A stretch of 39,829 nt of DNA from Novosphingobium sp. (GCA_017987575.1 JAGNTK010000010.1:1-39829), one strand, 5' to 3'. Shown: positions 8,685 to 16,919, counted from the first letter of the stretch. Numbers and translations: made by a program. The notes: generated by a model not told the origin, from the letters alone.

Positions 8685-8881
8685 CGAGGCCCAAACAGTT
8701 TCGGCAAAATGGCACGGTGCAGGCGGGGGGCTGGGGCAGGAATTGGCAGGCTAGATGCAGCTTTGGGTAGGCCGGATCTCTGCCAAGCAATACCCGTAGC
8801 CGAAAGGGCGAGGGCCGCAATGTGTTACCCCAGCCGGGTGACGTCGCGACTAGCACTAGTGATTCCGCATCTGGCGCTGCG

Positions 8882-9451
8882 ATGAGCCATCCTTTCGGCG
8901 TCCTTCAACATGTCCACGGTATCGTCGGCAACGGAACATCAGGTCAGCGCCAACGCCTGACCTTTCGATCGGTCAATCGCCGCGATGCGCCGGGCTATGA
9001 GCCGGGGCTGCAACGCCACCACATCCTGCCCCGCCAGATCCTGACCCGCGCGTGCTTTCATCCGCTGCTCGATGCCGTGGGGCGGGAGCGGCTGCACTTC
9101 GATGACTTCCGCCACAATGGCCTGCTGCTCCCCGCAAATGACAGCGCGGCGGTGCGAATCGGACTGCCGCTGCACCGGGGGCCCCACCGCGATTACAACG
9201 CGATGGTGATTGAGCGGGTGGGTGAGATTGAGGCCCACTGGTCCGCCCGCCGCCCGCTCGCGCCCGAAGTGGCGCTGATGGAGGCGCTGGAGGGCCTGCG
9301 CCAGCTACAGCAGAACCTGCGCCGCCAACTACTCGATCAGCACCACCGGCTGACGCTCAACCGCCGCGATCCATTCTGCAGCGCGTTCGATTTCAGCGAG
9401 CTGGACGCGATGGCGGACCTGCTTTGGCCGGCGACCGGGCCTGTTGTTTAG
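8882..9451 (+). CDS. AHH/HNH-superfamily nuclease-like protein
   Basis: 189 aa from the ATG at 8882. A GTG at 8822 would add 20 low-complexity residues, so the start is uncertain. The core LQRHHILPRQIL, then CFHPLLDAVG, FDDFRHNGLLLPAND, GLPLHRGPHRDYNAMV and VGEIE follows the order of AHH-type members of the HNH/Endonuclease VII superfamily. These form toxin tips in polymorphic toxin systems but also occur as small stand-alone proteins. The paired His46-His47 and the later H-R-G-P-H would be the metal and catalytic positions. A Gln/Arg-rich helix (LRQLQQNLRRQLLDQHH) follows. There is no delivery domain, signal peptide or recognisable immunity gene next to it, so the biological role is open. 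Confidence 0.75.
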   Translation: MSHPFGVLQHVHGIVGNGTSGQRQRLTFRSVNRRDAPGYEPGLQRHHILPRQILTRACFHPLLDAVGRERLHFDDFRHNGLLLPANDSAAVRIGLPLHRGPHRDYNAMVIERVGEIEAHWSARRPLAPEVALMEALEGLRQLQQNLRRQLLDQHHRLTLNRRDPFCSAFDFSELDAMADLLWPATGPVV

Positions 9452-9606
9452 GCTGCTAGAGACGAAGAAGAGGGGGTCGCGCAGAGATCGCCAAGAGAAA
9501 GGAAGGGCGCAAAGAGGTTTCGCTTGCGGCGCAGCCGCCTTTCACTCCAAGCAAACCCTCCGACGCGCCCTCAAATGAGGAAGGGGCCTCCGGCCCAATC
9601 ACAACA

Positions 9607-9650
9607 CCTCTGCGCCTCTGCATTTTTCTTCCTCTGCGTCTCTGCGTGAA
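9607..9650 (+). repeat. Short degenerate direct repeats (CTCTGCG type)
   Basis: In the 213-bp gap between the AHH gene and the nitronate monooxygenase gene, CCTCTGCGCCTCTGC is followed by CCTCTGCGTCTCTGCG, so the 7-mer CTCTGCG or a close variant occurs four times in 44 bp. The left side of the gap (around 9478-9520) carries the loosely complementary CGCAGAGATCGCC and GCGCAAAGAGG. No gene is visible in the gap. Confidence 0.5.
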
Positions 9651-9664
9651 CCCCTTTTTCCTTC

Positions 9665-10645
9665 TTAGGCCAAAGCCATCCGCGCCTTCGCCGCCAGCTC
9701 GGTCCGCGCGGTGTTGTATTCGGCCTCAAGCCGGTCAACCCGGTCCGCCACAGATTCAACCGCCTTCACCGCGCCGATCCCCTGACCCGAACCCCAGATG
9801 TCCTTCCACGCCTTGGCCTCGGTGTTCCCGCCCGAACCAAAGTTCATCGAGGTCACGTCGCCCTCGGGCAGATTGTCCGGATCCATCCCCGCCGCGACGA
9901 TCGACGGGCGCAGATAGTTGCCGTGGACCCCGGTAAACAGGCTGGAATAGACGATGTCAGAGGCTTGCCCCTCAACAATCGCGTCCTTGTACCCTTGCTG
10001 GGCATTGGCTTCCTTGGTCGCGATCCAGGCGCTGCCGATATAGGCAAAGTCCGCGCCCATGGCTTGCGCCGCCAAAATCGAGTGCCCGCAGGCGATCGAG
10101 CCCGAAAGCGCCACCGGCCCATCAAACCACGCCCGGATTTCCTGCATCATCGCAAAGGGTGAAAGCACCCCGGCGTGCCCGCCAGCACCGGCGGCAACCG
10201 GGATCAGCCCGCTCGCGCCCTTTTCGATCGCCTTGCGCGCGAACCGGTCATTGATCACATCGTGCATCACGATCCCGCCCCAGCCGCGCACCGCCATGTT
10301 GATGTCTTCGCGCGCGCCGAGTGAAGTGATCACCATTGGCACCTGCCACTTTTCACAAACTGCCAGATCCTCTTCCAGCCGGTTGTTCGATTTGTGGACG
10401 ATCTGGTTGACCGCAAAGGGCGCTGCCGGCCGGTCCGGATTGTCTCGATTGTGCGCCGCCAGTTCCTCGGTAATCTGGTGCAGCCACTCATCAAACACGC
10501 CAGACGGGCGCGCGTTGAGCGAGGGGAAGCTGCCGACAATCCCGGCCTTGCACTGCGCAATCACCAGCTCCGGCCCGGAAACGATGAACAGCGGGGAACC
10601 GATAACGGGCAGGCGCAGGCGATCAAACGGAGCGGGAAGGGGCAT
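9665..10645 (-). CDS. Nitronate monooxygenase family FMN enzyme
   Basis: 326 aa, 2-nitropropane dioxygenase / nitronate monooxygenase family: an FMN-dependent TIM barrel that oxidises alkyl nitronates. Some homologues act as enoyl reductases or on other substrates, so the substrate is not fixed. Motifs in order are LPVIGSPLFIVSGPELV at the N-terminus, PFAVNQIVHKSNNR, the GLIPVAAGAGGHAG phosphate and flavin-binding loop, PVALSGSIACGHSILAAQAMGADFAYIGSAWIAT, and SSLFTGVHGNYLRPSI. The ATG at 10645 has AAGGA about 8 bp before it. It stands alone on the minus strand; the 574-bp repeat-bearing gap lies upstream. Confidence 0.85.
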   Translation of the reverse strand: MPLPAPFDRLRLPVIGSPLFIVSGPELVIAQCKAGIVGSFPSLNARPSGVFDEWLHQITEELAAHNRDNPDRPAAPFAVNQIVHKSNNRLEEDLAVCEKWQVPMVITSLGAREDINMAVRGWGGIVMHDVINDRFARKAIEKGASGLIPVAAGAGGHAGVLSPFAMMQEIRAWFDGPVALSGSIACGHSILAAQAMGADFAYIGSAWIATKEANAQQGYKDAIVEGQASDIVYSSLFTGVHGNYLRPSIVAAGMDPDNLPEGDVTSMNFGSGGNTEAKAWKDIWGSGQGIGAVKAVESVADRVDRLEAEYNTARTELAAKARMALA

Positions 10646-11219
10646 CGGGAATCCTTGATTAAGTGGCCAGTTAAAACCCGTCTAGCAGGCCCGGTTTGAT
10701 CCTGTCGAGAGGGACCTAAGTTCACAAACCTGACAGGGTACAAGCAAAAGAAATCGCCTTTTGTCGCTTTGCGTCCACTTGTGTCTCCCTGTGTCACCTT
10801 CCGTCACTTTTCTTCGCCCCAGCCGCCCGCCGGCGGGCGAGGATCGGACTTGAGCAACGGGGAGGGATGATTGCGCCATAGCCGCCACCCTAACCCGCCA
10901 CCGCCAATTAGGAAAATGCGCGCAGATCCTCCCCGCCCTTCGACATGCTCAGGAGCGGAGGTTGCAGTTCGCAGCACTGACGGAGGGGCCGCAAGCGCGC
11001 CGGATAACCCGGTCTTCCTCTTCTCGTCATCCTGAACTTGTTTCAGGATCCATTTCTCCCCGCAAACCGAAGCGTGAAGCCGCGAAATGGTGCTAGCGTT
11101 GTGGAAGCGCGCAAGAACTGATTGTGCGGCCCGATGGATCCTGAAGCAAGTTCAGGATGACGGGGGTAGGGATCAAGCCTGCCCTTGCCCACACCCGCCG
11201 AACCGCTTAGCCTCCCCCC
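10646..11219. other. 574-bp intergenic stretch without a supported gene
   Basis: Between the divergent nitronate monooxygenase and MOSC genes. It holds a low-complexity stretch of related TGTC/GTCAC words (about 10755-10815), a half copy of a CTTCGACA-TGCTCAGG palindrome (about 10938-10955) and one full 138-bp palindromic element (11025-11162). Short open frames here lack codon character, and I see no RNA gene. Confidence 0.6.
11025..11162. repeat. Palindromic intergenic element, copy 1 of 3 (29-bp arms, 138 bp)
   Basis: Arms at 11025-11053 and 11134-11162 are inverted copies beginning CGTCATCCTGAACTTG, with one mismatch between them. Each arm also contains its own small dyad CCTGAA-N5-TTCAGG. 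The 80-bp core has no similarity that I can see to the other copies at 23754-23893 and 38092-38229. In this copy both arms carry the ATCC/GGAT variant, so pairing is preserved. Confidence 0.85.
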
Positions 11220-11762
11220 ATGCCCCCAACCATCATCAGCCTGTCCCGCGACAGCGAGCACAATTTCTCCAAACCGCCGGTGGAGCAACTGACCCTGCTG
11301 GCCGGGCTCGGGATTGAGGGCGATGCCCACCTTGGGCGCACGGTGCAGCACCGCTATGACAAGTGGAAGAACCCCGATGCGCCCAACCTGCGCCAGGTTC
11401 ACCTGATCCACGCCGAACTGCTGGATGAACTGGCGGACAAGGGCTTCAGCGTCGGTCCCGGCCAGCTGGGTGAGAACGTGACCACCTGCGGGATCGACCT
11501 GCTCGGCCTGTCGCGCGGCACCCGCCTGCGGCTGGGTGACGAAGCGCTGATCGAGATCACCGGCCTGCGCAGCCCCTGCATCCAGATCAACGGCCTCGCC
11601 CCCGGCCTGATGGCCGCCACGCTCGACAAGGCCCCCGACGGCACCCTGATCCGCAAAAGCGGCGTCATGGCCGTGGTGGTAACCAGCGGCGACGTGCGGG
11701 TGGGCGATGCGATCACGCTGGCATCAGTGCCGATGGAGTTTGAGGCGTTGGGGGTGGTTTGA
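11220..11762 (+). CDS. MOSC domain-containing protein
   Basis: 180 aa made up almost entirely of one MOSC (molybdenum-cofactor sulfurase C-terminal) domain, a beta-barrel fold thought to handle sulfur or Mo-cofactor in metal-sulfur chemistry. Diagnostic stretches are LLAGLGIEGDAHLGR, VHLIHAELLDEL, GPGQLGENVTTCGIDL, LRLGDEALIEITGLRSPC (the Cys is the conserved one) and a C-terminal VRVGDAITL. Other small MOSC proteins resemble YiiM. Starts at the ATG at 11220. A double-hairpin repeat lies immediately downstream, possibly serving as transcription end. Confidence 0.88.
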   Translation: MPPTIISLSRDSEHNFSKPPVEQLTLLAGLGIEGDAHLGRTVQHRYDKWKNPDAPNLRQVHLIHAELLDELADKGFSVGPGQLGENVTTCGIDLLGLSRGTRLRLGDEALIEITGLRSPCIQINGLAPGLMAATLDKAPDGTLIRKSGVMAVVVTSGDVRVGDAITLASVPMEFEALGVV

Positions 11763-11770
11763 CTCTGAAA

Positions 11771-11874
11771 GCCCTTCCCCGATGGGGAAGGGTTGGGATG
11801 GGGGTTCCACGCTGGCGTTGACGCTCGGCTTCGCCTCACGCCCCCACCCCCAACCCCTCCCCACCGGGGAGGGG
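11771..11874. repeat. Double-hairpin palindromic element
   Basis: Two small hairpins, CCCTTCCCC-GAT-GGGGAAGGG (11772-11792) and CCCCTCCCC-ACC-GGGGAGGGG (11854-11874), flank a core. The inner flanks GGTTGGGATGGGGG and CCCCCACCCCCAACC can also pair with each other. It fills the gap between the MOSC gene and the toxin-antitoxin pair. A similar single hairpin (CCTCCCCC-AA-GGGGAGGGG) occurs at 23704-23722. No U-tract follows, so it is not a textbook terminator. Confidence 0.7.
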
Positions 11875-11882
11875 AGTATGTA

Positions 11883-11911
11883 TTGACATTGTAGATACAA
11901 ATGCTACAAAT
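11883..11911 (+). promoter_or_regulatory. Promoter with overlapping operator of the TacA/TacT-type pair
   Basis: A perfect -35 hexamer TTGACA (11883-11888) is followed after 16 bp by TACAAA as a possible -10. The inverted repeat TTGTAG-N9-CTACAA (11889-11909) fills the spacer and overlaps the -10. A ribbon-helix-helix antitoxin binding there would repress its own operon. Transcription would begin at or next to the ATG at 11917, and no Shine-Dalgarno is visible, so the message may be leaderless. Confidence 0.6.
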
Positions 11912-11916
11912 ACCGC

Positions 11917-12225
11917 ATGGCAAACACTCAATCCCTCTCAAAGCGCGAGCTCGCCCCGCCGCCCACCAAGGGCAGCATCAACCTGCGCGTCGAAGGCCAG
12001 ACGCGCCAGTTGATTGACGATGCCGCCGCGGTGCTGGGCAAGACCCGAACCGAATTCATGATCGAAAGCGCAAGGCGGCAGGCGATCGACGTGCTGCTCG
12101 ATCAGCGGCTGTTCGTGCTGGAGCCGGACCGCTTCGATGCCTTTGTCGAGGCGCTGGATAGCCCGCCCGCGCCGGGTCCGAAACTCACGGCCCTGCTGCG
12201 CCGGGTGCCGGCGTGGAAGAAATAG
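11917..12225 (+). CDS. TacA-type (DUF1778) antitoxin
   Basis: 102 aa, small DNA-binding antitoxin of the DUF1778/TacA family. The ribbon-helix-helix segment is SINLRVEGQTRQLIDDAAAVLGKTRTEFMIESARRQA split over strand and two helices (about residues 20-57). The C-terminal tail LDSPPAPGPKLTALLRRVPAW is the toxin-neutralising part known for this family. The stop overlaps the next gene by 13 bp. The protein is expected to bind the dyad at 11889-11909 together with its toxin. Confidence 0.88.
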   Translation: MANTQSLSKRELAPPPTKGSINLRVEGQTRQLIDDAAAVLGKTRTEFMIESARRQAIDVLLDQRLFVLEPDRFDAFVEALDSPPAPGPKLTALLRRVPAWKK

Positions 12226-12734
12226 CGGGCCTTTCGGCGCCAGTCCCGCTGACTGCCGACCACGATCTGACGCAGTTCGATTGCGGCGACGCAACGCTGA
12301 ACGATTGGCTCCGCCAACGCGCGCTCAAAAACGAAAGCCGCTTTTCGCGCAGCTATGTCGTCTGCCAGGGCGCCCGTGTGGCAGGCTTCTATTGCATCGC
12401 CGCCGGTTCCGTCGAGCGCGCCGCCACCCCCGGCAAGCTGCGCCGCAACGCCCCTGATGCTGTGCCGGTTTCGATCATCGGGCGATTGGCTGTGGACCGC
12501 GAGTTCGCAGGAAAGGGCCTCGGCGCCGACCTACTTTCCGACGCTCTGCAACGGATCGCCATAGCAGCCCAGACCATCGGCATCGCCGCCGTGCTGGTGC
12601 AGGCGAAGGATGAAGCGGCGAAGGCGTTTTACCTGCGCTGTGCGGAGTTCATCGCGTTTCCGGAGGACAGCCGGACGTTGTTTTTGCCGATTGAGGTGGT
12701 GGTTGCGGGGTTGGCGAGTTTCGCTTTAGACTGA
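12213..12734 (+). CDS. TacT-type GNAT acetyltransferase toxin
   Basis: 173 aa, GCN5-related acetyltransferase of the type paired with DUF1778 antitoxins. These toxins acetylate the amino group of aminoacyl-tRNA and stop translation. Features: an N-terminal LTADHDLTQFDCGDATLNDWLRQRA, the RSYVVCQGARVAGFYCIAAGS strands, the acetyl-CoA loop SIIGRLAVDREFAGKGLGADLL (about residues 88-109, with the R/Q-x-x-G-x-G/A-like AGKGLG), and AVLVQAKDEAAKAFYLRCAEFIAFP with the conserved Tyr. The start ATG overlaps the antitoxin by 13 bp. The tRNA specificity cannot be read from the sequence. Confidence 0.87.
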   Translation: MEEIAGLSAPVPLTADHDLTQFDCGDATLNDWLRQRALKNESRFSRSYVVCQGARVAGFYCIAAGSVERAATPGKLRRNAPDAVPVSIIGRLAVDREFAGKGLGADLLSDALQRIAIAAQTIGIAAVLVQAKDEAAKAFYLRCAEFIAFPEDSRTLFLPIEVVVAGLASFALD

Positions 12735-12770
12735 CGTGCCGGTCCGGCTTCTTGGCCTATTGATGGGAGA

Positions 12771-13406
12771 ATGTTACCATTGTTCATTGCACCCACCACG
12801 CTCAGCTCAATTGATTTTGAAACCGCAATCAAAGCCAAAGTCTCAAAGGTCTTTGATGGGGACGGATTCCTTGCCGAAGTATGGCATCCAATCCGCAAGC
12901 GATGGATTGCTCGTGTGCCATTTCGATTTGCATTCATCGATGCCCCGGAAATGGCTCAGCTTCATGGCGACGAATCAAAGAATTTCTTGCAAGAACTGAT
13001 CTTGGGAAGGACTCTGGATCTGCTGCCTATTGGAAAGGAGTCGACAGGCGGCGTGCCGATTGACCCATACAAGCGAGTTCTCTGCATGGGCTTCTTGACC
13101 GAGGAAATTGAGGCTGGTCCGGTCAACTATTACTACAACGGTGAATGCGCATCTGGCACGGCCAAATTTTCTCGAACTGTTACTCGTAACATAGAAATAG
13201 AAATGATCGTCAACGGATGGGCTTGGGTCGTTGAGCAATATACCTTCGAGTACGAGGACTTGTATTTAAGTGCGCAGGAGGACGCTTGGCGCAACCGACG
13301 CGGCCTTTGGACGATCGACGAGCCCGAACCACCATGGGATTTCAAGCGAAAAGAGAAGCGCCGTAAGCTGAATGCAGAACGTGGCCCGGACCTCTTTTCG
13401 GGATAG
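12771..13406 (+). CDS. SNase-like (thermonuclease family) nuclease
   Basis: 211 aa. Staphylococcal-nuclease fold with the OB-type catalytic positions kept: AKVSKVFDGDGFLAEV (calcium Asp), VPFRFAFIDAPEM (Arg, then Asp and Glu), and DPYKRVLCMGFL (Arg). A family-typical C-terminal stretch follows (VNGWAWVVEQY, LYLSAQEDAWRNRRGLW). No signal peptide is evident, so it may act inside the cell. GGGAG lies just before the ATG. Base composition is visibly more AT-rich than its neighbours and codon choice differs (TTT, AAA, ATT are frequent), a sign of recent acquisition. It follows the toxin-antitoxin pair by 36 bp on the same strand. Confidence 0.85.
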   Translation: MLPLFIAPTTLSSIDFETAIKAKVSKVFDGDGFLAEVWHPIRKRWIARVPFRFAFIDAPEMAQLHGDESKNFLQELILGRTLDLLPIGKESTGGVPIDPYKRVLCMGFLTEEIEAGPVNYYYNGECASGTAKFSRTVTRNIEIEMIVNGWAWVVEQYTFEYEDLYLSAQEDAWRNRRGLWTIDEPEPPWDFKRKEKRRKLNAERGPDLFSG

Positions 13407-13427
13407 TACAAAGATCAACAAACCCGC

Positions 13428-13520
13428 CGGTCCTGAGCTTGTCGAAAGAGCGTTCTTCTTCTTGAGGTTGCGAGCGGAGGCACAAAAAGGACAGTGCTTC
13501 GACAAGCTCAACATGGACGA
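13428..13520. repeat. Palindromic intergenic element, TTGTCGAA family
   Basis: Arms contain TGAGCTTGTCGAA (about 13434-13446) and its inverted copy TTCGACAAGCTCA (about 13498-13510), with further partial pairing outside. It sits in the gap between the convergent SNase and iron-type alcohol dehydrogenase genes. A related half site is at about 10938-10955. Confidence 0.65.
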
Positions 13521-13550
13521 GTCTGGGTGGAGGCAAGAGGTCGTATCCAA

Positions 13551-14702
13551 TCACCCCCAAGCCGCCCCATACAACCCCGCAATCTCCCCCGCATCCGGCA
13601 CCCTCGGATTGTTCCCCGGCGAGCCGCTCGCCAGTGCCTGCTCGGCCATCAGTGGGGTCAGGGCGTCCCACTTCTCGCGCGTGATGCCGTATTGCGCGGG
13701 GGAGGGGACGGAGAGTTCGGCGTTGATCCATTCCAGCCCTTCGACCAACCGCGCGGCCGCTGCCTGATCGCCGACCGCATCGTCCGCAAGCCCCATCGCG
13801 CGGGCGCAGTCGGCGTAGCGGTTTAGCGCAGCGGGGGCGCTCCATTTGGTGACCAGCGGCATCAGCATGGCATTGCTGAGCCCGTGGGCGACGTGGAAGT
13901 GGGCGCCGATCGGCCGGCTCATCCCGTGGACAAGCGCGACCGAGCTGTTGGAGAAGGCGATCCCGCCTTGCAGCGCGCCGAGCATCAGCGCCTCACGCGC
14001 CGCGCGGTTGTCGGGCTGGGTGCAGGCGGTGGGCAGGTTGGGCCAGATCAGCCGCATCGCGGACAGCGCCATGCTATCGGCGAACGGATTGGCGCATTTC
14101 GATACGTAGGCTTCGATCGCGTGGACCAGGCTGTCGATCCCGGTGTCTGCGGTCAGCCGCGCGGGCTTGGTCAGGGTCAGCTCGTAATCAACCATCGCGA
14201 TCAGCGGCAGATAGGCGAGGCCAGCGCAGAGCATCTTTTCGTCGGTCGCCTCGTCCGTGATGATCGTAAACCGCGTCGCCTCTGACCCGGTTCCCGCCGT
14301 GGTCGGCACCGCGATGATCGGCAGGCCGGGGGTGTCCTCCTGATGCGGGGCCTTCAGCGCGGGGATCTGGCGCCCTTGCAGCACCGCGATCATCTTAGCG
14401 CTGTCAATCGGGCTGCCGCCGCCCAGGCCGATGACGCAATCGTGGTTGCCTTCGGACAGGAACGCGCAACCCGCCTCGATCGCGCTGACGGTGGGGTCTG
14501 GCACGACGCCGGTGAAGCTGCGGGCCTGCATTCCGGCCTTGGTCAGCAGCGCCTCGACCCGCTCCAGAATGCCGCACCCGGCAATCCAGCTATCGGTCAC
14601 GATCAAGGGTCGGCTGAGGCCCGCGGCGGCCAGCACCTCGGGCAGTTCGTTCAGCACGCCCCCGCCGATGCGGATCGTGCGGGGGAGGTGGATGGCGGCC
14701 AA
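13551..14702 (-). CDS. Iron-containing alcohol dehydrogenase
   Basis: 383 aa, group III (Fe-type) NAD(P)-dependent alcohol dehydrogenase. N-terminal dinucleotide domain with CVIGLGGGSPIDSAKMIAV (GGGS loop) and PIIAVPTTAGTGSEATRF. The C-terminal all-helical metal domain has DTGIDSLVHAIEAYVS (Asp and His ligands) and SSVALVHGMSRPIGAHFHVAHG (two further His ligands). The start is a TTG with GGAG 7 bp upstream; no in-frame ATG gives a better start. It begins 19 bp after the DUF3604 gene and is probably the last gene of that operon. The substrate is unknown. Confidence 0.9.
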   Translation of the reverse strand: MAAIHLPRTIRIGGGVLNELPEVLAAAGLSRPLIVTDSWIAGCGILERVEALLTKAGMQARSFTGVVPDPTVSAIEAGCAFLSEGNHDCVIGLGGGSPIDSAKMIAVLQGRQIPALKAPHQEDTPGLPIIAVPTTAGTGSEATRFTIITDEATDEKMLCAGLAYLPLIAMVDYELTLTKPARLTADTGIDSLVHAIEAYVSKCANPFADSMALSAMRLIWPNLPTACTQPDNRAAREALMLGALQGGIAFSNSSVALVHGMSRPIGAHFHVAHGLSNAMLMPLVTKWSAPAALNRYADCARAMGLADDAVGDQAAAARLVEGLEWINAELSVPSPAQYGITREKWDALTPLMAEQALASGSPGNNPRVPDAGEIAGLYGAAWG

Positions 14703-14721
14703 GGCGTGCTCCGATTCGGGT

Positions 14722-16620
14722 TTAACCCGGCGGGTTGTACCAGATCGGCGAGCTATAGGCGCGTTCCTGATCCTTGAGCCGCGCCCCGGCGGGTGGCTTC
14801 ACCTTGAACCGCACCGCGTCATAGGCGACCCAGCGCGGGGTCGGGATTTCGAGCACGCGGACGTAATAGAACGCGCGGGTACCCGGTTTGAACTCCGGGT
14901 CGCACCAGACCGTGTTGAGCGTCGGTGCGCCGATGGTGTTGGCATAGGTCGCCGTGGCCAGGTTGACCGTATCGCCAACCGGGCTCAGCCGGCCTTTGAT
15001 GACCCGCCGCTTGGCCGGGTTGCTCCAGACCACATCGAAGACCTTTTCATGCACGGCGCCAGTCGCGTCGACCCAGCCTTTAACCACCTGAACCCGGTCC
15101 AAATTGGCACCGGTCGGGTCTTTCAGCGCCGAGATCAGCAGCGAAGGCGTGCCTTTGCCCGGCTTCATCGAGCCGCCCATCGGCACGCCGCGGGCATAGC
15201 CAGCGCTGACCCAGTCGCCTTTGAAGTCGCGGTTGGCAAAGTCCCATCCGGCGAATACCCGCACCGTCATCCGCGGGCCGGTGGTGGCATAGACCTCGCG
15301 CCGCTCCATCGCGTCGAAGATCGCTTCGCGGGTGTTGGCAGTGGCCCAAACCGCGGCCAATCCGCCCGCCTGATATTGCCAACCGATCCGGCTTTCCTTG
15401 ATCCCCGGATTGACGATGTTGGACCCGCGATCGCCGCTAGGTCCTTCGTTGGCGAACTTGCCGTAGAAATTGTCTTCTTCGGCCGAGGCCAGCGCGGTGT
15501 GGCTGTCGGTCGATCCGATCATGCCAAGCGCGTATGGGTTGGTGCCGGTGCGCTGGGCGATTTGCAGGCCGCGCTTCAACGCTTCGCGGGCATATTCGCC
15601 GCCAAACATTTCGGGCTGCTTGAGCGTGGTCAGTGGCGCATTGCCATTTTCCCAGCCGGCATCGCCAAAGCTGGCAAACTCATCGTTGCGTGACAGCACC
15701 GGATTGCTCTCGCTGTCGCCCTTGTACTGGGTCATTTCCAACAAGGGTTCGCGCGCTGCACGGCGGCGGGCGTAATCTGCGCTCATCGGTCCGCCCGATG
15801 GGTCGGTCATCATGAAGGCCAGACCATTCGACAGATTGGTATTGTGCGGGATCGCCAGCATTCGCCCGCCGGTATTGCCTTCATACCGGTCCATGTAGTC
15901 CCACAGCGCCTCGGGGCCCTTCTGGCCTTGCGACGGGAATGGCAGGACAGATTTCGCCCGGTCGGTGCCATCGCGGAACAGCACGTTGCGGTGCAAGGTG
16001 TTGCCCTTTGGCTGGAGCGAATATTCGAACCCGACAATTGCGGTGAATTTGCCCGGCTCATTATAGCGGTCGATTGCAGCAAGCTGGCCATCCCAGACTC
16101 GCCGGGCGATCTGCTTTTGCCGTTCAGGATCGGAAAACGCCGCAGGAATGGTGCCATTGGAAGCGGCCGTGACCATTTCGCGGAAGGCCTTGTAGGCGGA
16201 ATTGCCGCCTTCATGCATCATCGCGCGCCACCGCTTGAGTGTAGGGTCCGTGACCTGGTCTTCGGGTGTATTGTAAAGATCGGCGGTCACCCCGATCGCG
16301 TCGGAGTGATCGGTGATCACCAGAAAATCAAGCGGGCGGAGCAGCCGGGCCTCTTCACCCGATGCCGTCATCACCGCTTCGCCGCGGGCAAAGCGCAGTG
16401 CTTCGGCCGGGCCTAGCCGCAGACCAGCGGTAAAGGCATCGAACGAGTTGGCCGTATGAAGGTGGGTATCGCCCCACAAGACCCGCTGTGGGTAAGGCGA
16501 TGCCTTTACTTCGGTAGCATGGGCTGGCGCTGCGATGCTGGGATTGTCACCGGCAGAAATCGCGGAAACGGTCAGTCCGGCTGCAAGTGCGCCAAGAGCA
16601 ATCGTTGTCAGAAGCTTCAT
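14722..16620 (-). CDS. DUF3604 domain-containing exported protein
   Basis: 632 aa, DUF3604 family, exported: MKLLTTIALGALAAGLTVSA is a signal peptide. VLWGDTHLHTANSFDAF near residue 50 and PLDFLVITDHSDAIG near residue 95 resemble the first metal-binding motifs of PHP-type phosphoesterases, and GMIGSTDSHTALAS is a later His/Asp motif. This supports a metal-dependent hydrolase-like fold, but the family reaction is not established. The ATG overlaps the stop of the upstream DUF1254/DUF1214 gene (ATGA), so translation was coupled to a gene that is now broken by the IS. Downstream is the Fe-type alcohol dehydrogenase. Confidence 0.9.
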   Translation of the reverse strand: MKLLTTIALGALAAGLTVSAISAGDNPSIAAPAHATEVKASPYPQRVLWGDTHLHTANSFDAFTAGLRLGPAEALRFARGEAVMTASGEEARLLRPLDFLVITDHSDAIGVTADLYNTPEDQVTDPTLKRWRAMMHEGGNSAYKAFREMVTAASNGTIPAAFSDPERQKQIARRVWDGQLAAIDRYNEPGKFTAIVGFEYSLQPKGNTLHRNVLFRDGTDRAKSVLPFPSQGQKGPEALWDYMDRYEGNTGGRMLAIPHNTNLSNGLAFMMTDPSGGPMSADYARRRAAREPLLEMTQYKGDSESNPVLSRNDEFASFGDAGWENGNAPLTTLKQPEMFGGEYAREALKRGLQIAQRTGTNPYALGMIGSTDSHTALASAEEDNFYGKFANEGPSGDRGSNIVNPGIKESRIGWQYQAGGLAAVWATANTREAIFDAMERREVYATTGPRMTVRVFAGWDFANRDFKGDWVSAGYARGVPMGGSMKPGKGTPSLLISALKDPTGANLDRVQVVKGWVDATGAVHEKVFDVVWSNPAKRRVIKGRLSPVGDTVNLATATYANTIGAPTLNTVWCDPEFKPGTRAFYYVRVLEIPTPRWVAYDAVRFKVKPPAGARLKDQERAYSSPIWYNPPG

Positions 16621-16919
16621 GATACCTTCCTCACTGCGGGCGGGACATAGGTTTGGTCTATCAGGCTTTGACCCGGCAAGTAAGCGCGCAGGAACAGGTT
16701 GAACTGACCTTGCGGCACTGGAATCCAGTTACCGAGATGCTTTTTCTCTGGCGGCGCTGCCTGAAGGTGAATGGTGACCCCGCCATCCTTGTCATAGCGC
16801 AGACTCTTATCAACACTGCCCAGCGAGAACCGGGTCAAAGCGTTTTCGACCAAGTCGTAATCCTGGTTATAGACAGTGACGGACCAGAATGCCCTGGCCT
16901 GCGGGATCTGCTCTTTGGT
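16617..16919 (-). pseudogene. C-terminal fragment of IS-interrupted DUF1254/DUF1214 gene
   Basis: Minus-strand continuation of the gene at 18443-19552, encoding TKEQIPQARAFWSVTVYNQD and then LVENALTRFSLGSVDKSLRY and the DUF1214-type end (PPEKKHLGNWIPVPQGQFNLFLRAYLP). The last 9 bases before the IS (16911-16919) duplicate those on the other side. It has no own ATG, only a TTG at 16853, and ends with a stop that overlaps the DUF3604 ATG. Confidence 0.92.

Noticed and set aside
9607..9650. CRISPR-like array
   Set aside because: The repeated unit is 7 bp, spacing is irregular and there are no cas genes; it is a degenerate low-complexity repeat.
14431..15693. 420-codon plus-strand open frame opposite the Fe-ADH and DUF3604 genes
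   Set aside because: Arg/Gly/Asp-rich shadow frame with no motif, covering well-supported minus-strand genes.
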